Below, one piece after another: positions 6,835-10,393 of a stretch of DNA of 10,393 bases; positions within the stretch are counted from its first letter, which is position 1; each line of letters begins with the position of its first letter. The translations under genes and the position numbers were made by a program. The notes beneath the pieces are model-generated. The model did not search any database, was not told where the DNA came from, and saw only the letters and a program-made list of their open reading frames with translations. This stretch comes from Porogramme epimiltina (lineage: Eukaryota > Basidiomycota > Agaricomycetes > Polyporales > Polyporaceae). Location of the stretch: positions 1-10,393 of the forward strand of contig FTLJ01001519.1 of assembly GCA_900155495.1 (NCBI GenBank), in the 5' to 3' direction.

Positions 6835-8311
6835 ATGGACCCCTACACTTTTGGTGGCAAGTACCGTCTCGAGGAGGAGATCGCCATTGGTGGTTGTGGT
6901 GCGTAAATTCCTCTTTCCAAACCCCTTCGGCGTTCCCAACGCGTCGCCACCACAGGAACTGTCTTCCAAGGCGTGCACACCGTCGCAGGCAAGGAAGTCG
7001 CCATCAAGCTCGAGCCCGCCATTGCAAAGTCCTCGCCTCTCAAGCAGGAGAGCAAGATCTACAAGACACTCATGGGTGGTCCCGGTGTCCCCTGGATCAA
7101 CTGGTCTGGCCGACAGGGCGACTACAACGTCATGGTCATCGACCTCCTCGGCCCCTCGCTCGAAGACCTCTTCCGCATGTGCAACCGCCACTTCTCTCTC
7201 AAGACCATTCTCATGCTCGCGGACCAGCTTGTGAGTACCCTTCACTCCGTCCCGAATATCCGTTATGCGTGCCTCCTGTGCCCCACCCCTCCTAAACGCG
7301 ACCCCGCGACTCCCCACCGGCTGCAGCTTCATTTGGCGTCTATGGCGCCCTGGCCCGCCCCGATTTGGGTGGCCCGGTTCGCACGTTCCCGTTCATTTGA
7401 CGTCCTCCTCGCGTATGCAGGACCGTGGCCCTGAGTACGATCGCGTACACCTGTTTTCAACGCGTTCTTGGGCCACCGACCGTTGCAGCCGGTGGGGTGC
7501 CCACCCGTTCCGTAGCCACTTCTTGCACTGCGTCATCAAAGCTTCAGGCATCCGTCTCCGCCTTCCGAGCCTCCGAACTGACATCATTCGCCCGCAGATC
7601 ACGCGCATCGAATACATTCACTCCCGTGACTTTGTTCACCGTGACATCAAGCCCGCCAACTTTGTGGTCCCCAAGACGTCCCAGTCTGGGCATGCCGACT
7701 ATGTCGTGAACGTCATAGACTTCGGTCTCGCGAAGAAGTATCGCGACCCGCGGTCGGGCGCGCACATCCCGTACCACCAAGACGACCATCACGGAGTTGG
7801 TACCTGCCTCTTCGCCGCGATCAGCACCCACATCGGGATTGAGGCGTCACGACGAGACGATCTCGAAGCGCTAGCGTACATGCTCATCTACTTCCTGCGC
7901 GGCACGCTCCCCTGGCGGAAGATCAAAGGTGCGACGGTCTCCGACACCTGGGATGCGATCCGCGACAAAAAGCTCGAAACCGAGGCCGTCCTCACGGTCG
8001 GCCTCCCTCCCGAGTTCGACGTGTTCTACAAGTACGTCCGGGCACTCGAGTTCGACGACCTCCCCGACTACGAAGGCCTCCGCGCGCTCTTCCGTGGGCT
8101 CGCCGAACGTCAGGGCATCGAATACGACGGCGTATTCGACTGGTGCGTGCCTCGGCCCGGCGAGGGCGGCCGCTCGAGCGGTGAAGGACCCGATGGCCCT
8201 GCCCGCAAGCGCAAGCGGGTGTGCAGGAGCTGCTCTGCGTGCCAGGCGGCGGCGGAGCGCGCTGCGGCTGCGACGGCGACGAAGGCAGCGTCCCGCCACG
8301 GCCGGGCATGA
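6835..8311 (+). CDS. Divergent casein kinase 1 family protein kinase
   Basis: Serine/threonine kinase of the CK1 family. Exons 6835-6898, 6956-7230 and 7598-8311 give 350 aa. Visible elements: a glycine loop IGGCG at 18-22, VAIK with K39, LADQL joined to [22 protein letters not shown] (catalytic D129), [14 protein letters not shown] (D154), [23 protein letters not shown], and [12 protein letters not shown] near the end of the fold. These are the CK1 subdomains in order. It diverges from HRR25/CKI-type enzymes: the first Gly of the loop is Ala, the CK1 motif SIN reads AIS, and KPDN reads KPAN. Lys, HRD and DFG are kept, so activity is expected. The tail has a basic ARKRKRV stretch (possible nuclear signal), a CRSCSAC cluster and an Ala-rich end. 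Intron 1 is 57 nt and intron 2 is 367 nt. The C-terminus may be wrong, because coding-like sequence in another frame lies at 8427-8654. It is probably a lineage-specific CK1 paralogue (inference). Confidence 0.92.
7231..7597 (+). other. Oversized CK1 intron 2
   Basis: A 367-nt intron between LADQL and ITRIEYIHS, where the CK1 fold is continuous, so no exon is missing. The donor is GTGAGT and the acceptor CGCAG. Several internal YAG acceptors precede the used one (for example CTGCAG ending at 7326, with CTAAAC upstream). It contains TGACGTC at 7398-7404. It is about six times the length of the other CK1 intron. Confidence 0.8.
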
Positions 8312-8426
8312 TCGCCCGGCGGTTGTGTCGGTGTGACTTCTCGGAAGTCTAGGATGTGAGTATCATGTCGATCAGCCCACTGTCGTTTCATGCTGATAAC
8401 CTGTGTTTTCTAGTAGGCTCGCGTAA

Positions 8427-8654
8427 GCCCATGTTGAAACCACCACCGGCGCAGCCAGGGACAGCAGAGGCGACGGCGTCCCGCATGTGTATATGGATGA
8501 CATCCTTGACGATCGCTCGTGGTCCCGACTGTGCGGACCCGAGTGCGGGACGCCCGCTCTGCAAGACTTGGAATTGGACATTGACGAACTACCGCTCTAC
8601 GACGACGACCCGCTGTCGAGAGTCGGAGCGACGACAATTATCTATGGGGTATGA
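8427..8654 (+). other. Unassigned acidic coding-like segment (possible CK1 3' exon or small ORF)
   Basis: Open frame bounded by TAA at 8424 and TGA at 8652-8654. From ATG 8493 it reads 53 residues, beginning MDDILDDRSWSRLCG and containing LELDIDELPLYDDDP. Codons favour C/G third positions as in the neighbouring genes, and the acidic composition is unlike a random GC-rich frame. No recognised domain. It could be a downstream CK1 exon reached by alternative splicing, a pseudo-exon or a small gene; no good in-frame acceptor was found. Confidence 0.3.
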
Positions 8655-9059
8655 CTCGCCCTCGCAGACCCCCTGCCCATCCGCTACGGCGGCTTGAGGT
8701 GAGGCGGGTGCTGCAGCACGGACTGCGTTGCGCAGTTCGTTGCGGGTGGGTCGGTGTGGCGACCGTGTATATAGTTTTTGGTCTTCGTGAGTTCTCGTCC
8801 TTGCTAGGCCCTTCTCGACCCCATCTCACCACAACTTCTTCGATCGACTTCTGCAGAGCCCACCACCCCGCTGTCCCTGCACCCACTTCGCGCTTGCGAT
8901 CTGCGCGAGGGGGAGAAGACGCGCCGCGCCCGCTGCTGTTGTGCGACTAAGTTACGGCGTATGTATGTACAGTATGTATTGCGCGGGGCCTTTGTGTAGG
9001 CCCTTCGCGCCGAAGTTGTCGTATTTCCATCGAGTCGCGCCCCTACCCCCCCCTCCCTC

Positions 9060-9096
9060 TCCCCGCCTGCCGCTACCCCCCTCCCTCTTTTCCCCC

Positions 9097-9140
<44 letters not shown>

Positions 9141-9195
9141 NNCGCCCCTCCCCCCCCCCCCCCCTCCCCGCCTGCCGCTACCCCCATCCCTCTTT
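9060..9195. repeat. C-rich direct repeat flanking a poly-C tract with a gap
   Basis: A 31-nt unit (core CCCCGCCTGCCGCTA) occurs at 9060-9090 and 9165-9195 with one mismatch. Between the copies are 42 consecutive C (9099-9140), NN at 9141-9142 and a further 15 C (9150-9164). This looks like a collapsed or unresolved tandem low-complexity repeat; the true length is uncertain. Confidence 0.85.
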
Positions 9196-9450
9196 GCCCT
9201 CAACCCTCACCCACCCTCTCCCCGCCCCCGTTCCGCATCCCGCCTCCGCGATCTCCCCATCTCGTACCCGACTGCCTCGTTTGTCGCGTTCTTATATATG
9301 ATCAATCTATGCTCCCCGGCCCATGACGCATATGCCTCCCCCTCCACCCCACCCCCCGTCCTGCTTTGGTGTCCGATTCTCGCCCTCCATGCCGGCATCT
9401 CTTATGGTATTCTATGCATATGCGTCTGTGGCCGAAAAGTCGACGGTGTT

Positions 9451-9484
9451 GTATATAGGTCGACTATGAAGTGGTGTATATAGG
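9451..9484 (+). repeat. Two TATATAGG elements, 25-nt spacing
   Basis: GTATATAGG at 9451-9459 and 9476-9484, with GTCGAC at 9439-9444 and 9459-9464. They resemble TATA boxes, but the next gene starts more than 310 nt downstream. A third GTATATAG occurs at 8767-8774. Confidence 0.4.
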
Positions 9485-9798
9485 GCCACTGGCCCGTCTG
9501 CCTTGCTGTGAGCGCCATTAGTTGCGGGTCGAGAAGACGTGCGCAAGCTCTTATGACGCGGTGCGTGTAGGGGGTCGACCTAAGACGATCTGCCGCAGAT
9601 GGAGCAGGGGCCGGGATGGCCACGGTTCTACTCGAAGAAAAGTCATGTTTTCCTAGGAACCTCCGAATATATTGATCAGAATACTCGGCATTTGACTACT
9701 GCCATTTCTGGAAAGGCGTTAGGTCGCGGGTTGAGACGAGGCGCCCGACAGCTCTTCTCTCCTCCGACTCGATCTCTGCCTCTTGTCGCTGGCCAACC

Positions 9799-10393
9799 AT
9801 GCTTCCCCGGTCAGCAACACACATGCTCTCCGCAGCCCGGAGCTGCGTCCGACTGAACAGCACCGCCGCCGTGTACGTCCCGTCCCCCGTGCCCGTCTCC
9901 CAACTGCCTGCTCACCATGCACGTGTCCGTGCTCCCTCCAGACCCGCTGCTGCCTCCACCTCGTCCTCCACGAACACACCAGCACTCGCCCCCGTCTCGG
10001 AGCGCGAGTTCGCAGCGGCGATCGTGCACGGGCGGGGCGTGCAGCGCCCGCACCAGCTGCCAAAAACGCACGGCGTGCCCGCGGCGACGATCCACCTGCG
10101 CGCGCACCACGCGCGCGCGCTCGACCTGTTCGCGCACTTTGCGGGGCACGCCGCGGCCGCGCTCGGCATTCCGTTGTCGAGGTCCGCGGCGCTGCCGACG
10201 CGCCGCCGCCTCTGGACGGTGCTCAGGGGGCCGTTCGCGCACAAGAAGAGCCAGGAGAACTTTGAGCGGCGGACGCACAAGCGGGTGCTCAAGGCGTGGG
10301 ACGCAAACCCGGAGGTGGTGAGGGTGTTGGTGCAGTATTTGGAGAGGCATGTGATGCCGGGGGTGGGGATGCGCGCGGTGAGGTGGGAAAGGG
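9799..10393 (+). CDS. RSM10: Mitochondrial small-subunit ribosomal protein S10 (uS10m), 3'-truncated by window end
   Basis: Structural protein of the mitochondrial ribosome small subunit. Exon 1 is 9799-9872 and exon 2 runs from 9942 to the window edge, where the frame is still open, giving at least 175 aa; yeast-type Rsm10 is around 200. The N-terminus MLPRSATHMLSAARSCVRLN is rich in Arg/Ser/Ala without acidic residues, a good matrix-targeting presequence. After an Ala/Ser/Thr/Pro-rich linker, the S10 fold is recognisable by KTHGVPAATIHLRAHH, RRRLWTVLRGPFAHKKSQ (113-129) and ENFERRTHKRVL, hallmarks of mitochondrial S10. The intron 9873-9941 begins GTACGT, has a CTCAC branch-like site and ends CTCCAG. 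It is 69 nt and stop-free, so reading through also gives an open frame, but splicing removes a Pro-rich insert that is unlike the family. Codons are extremely GC-rich. Family assignment is secure; the choice between M1 and M9 is less so. Confidence 0.93.
   Translation, partial: MLPRSATHMLSAARSCVRLNSTAAVYVPSPVPVSQLPAHHARVRAPSRPAAASTSSSTNTPALAPVSEREFAAAIVHGRGVQRPHQLPKTHGVPAATIHLRAHHARALDLFAHFAGHAAAALGIPLSRSAALPTRRRLWTVLRGPFAHKKSQENFERRTHKRVLKAWDANPEVVRVLVQYLERHVMPGVGMRAVRWER

Larger units (their letters stand above)
8312..9798. other. 1.5-kb spacer between CK1 and RSM10
   Basis: Holds in order: an intron-like segment at about 8357-8413 (GTGAGT donor, CTGATAAC branch, TTCTAG acceptor); an acidic coding-like stretch at 8427-8654; 3' sequence; a C-rich low-complexity repeat with two unknown bases (about 9040-9240); and two TATATAGG repeats at 9451-9484. 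No complete gene could be assigned, and 9485-9798 shows nothing clear besides RSM10 upstream sequence. Confidence 0.5.

Noticed and set aside
7265..7597. Open frame through the CK1 long intron in frame with exon 3.
   Set aside because: CK1 homology is continuous from 7230 to 7598 and the intron peptide has no kinase similarity; splice signals are good at both ends.
8356..8697. 113-codon frame downstream of CK1.
   Set aside because: It reads through an intron-like segment and gives a Thr/Arg-rich peptide with poor codon character; the overlapping frame ending at 8654 is more gene-like.
8941..9483. Pro-rich open frame across the poly-C tract.
   Set aside because: It is an artefact of a C homopolymer with unknown bases in its middle; no domain or start support.
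9811..10350. Minus-strand open frame of 179 codons.
   Set aside because: It is the antisense shadow of the highly GC-rich RSM10 exon, which has clear S10 motifs on the + strand.
1..10393. CRISPR, IS elements, prokaryotic operon signals or transposon proteins.
   Set aside because: No repeat-spacer array, transposase, reverse transcriptase or Shine-Dalgarno organisation is visible; the genes are spliced and eukaryotic.

Overview
The window is nuclear DNA from a filamentous basidiomycete, most likely an agaricomycete. It is GC-rich, the genes are split by many short introns (mostly 52-94 nt) with GTRNGT-like donors, intergenic spaces are compact, and C is strongly preferred at third codon positions. 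The genus cannot be fixed from sequence alone; a wood-decay group such as the Polyporales is a guess.

Five protein genes are supported, all on the + strand. From left to right: (1) an EAF3/MRG15 chromodomain-MRG protein (485-1973, 7 exons, 318 aa), which reads histone H3K36 methylation for NuA4 and Rpd3S-type complexes; (2) a type II (AHP1/PMP20/Prx5-like) peroxiredoxin (2253-3034, 5 exons, 180 aa) with one cysteine, whose promoter carries a perfect CRE and a TATA box; (3) a GMC-family FAD oxidoreductase (3499-5590, 7 exons, 584 aa) with both catalytic histidines; (4) a divergent casein kinase 1 (6835-8311, 3 exons, 350 aa) with an unusually long 367-nt intron; (5) the 5' part of a mitochondrial ribosomal protein S10 gene (RSM10, 9799 to the window end).

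The spaces between genes are as follows. 1-484 is a CpG-rich, partly alternating GC stretch followed by the EAF3 leader, with a TATA box, an E-box, a small hairpin, an overlapping upstream ORF and a probable 5'UTR intron. 1974-2252 is the compact EAF3/peroxiredoxin spacer. 3035-3498 holds a 3' end and the GMC promoter. 5591-6834 has no recognisable gene but contains a run of hairpins and a long antisense open frame. 8312-9798 contains an acidic, coding-like segment, then a C-rich low-complexity repeat interrupted by two Ns (an assembly problem), then TATA-like repeats of unknown role.

The genes do not form an obvious pathway or cluster; the order looks like ordinary genome neighbours (chromatin, redox, oxidase, kinase, mitoribosome). 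The main value lies in gene structure: two stop-free 3n introns that automatic ORF calling reads through, two oversized introns that each carry a CRE-like site, and several unassigned intergenic signals. I do not see convincing evidence of a new biological system.
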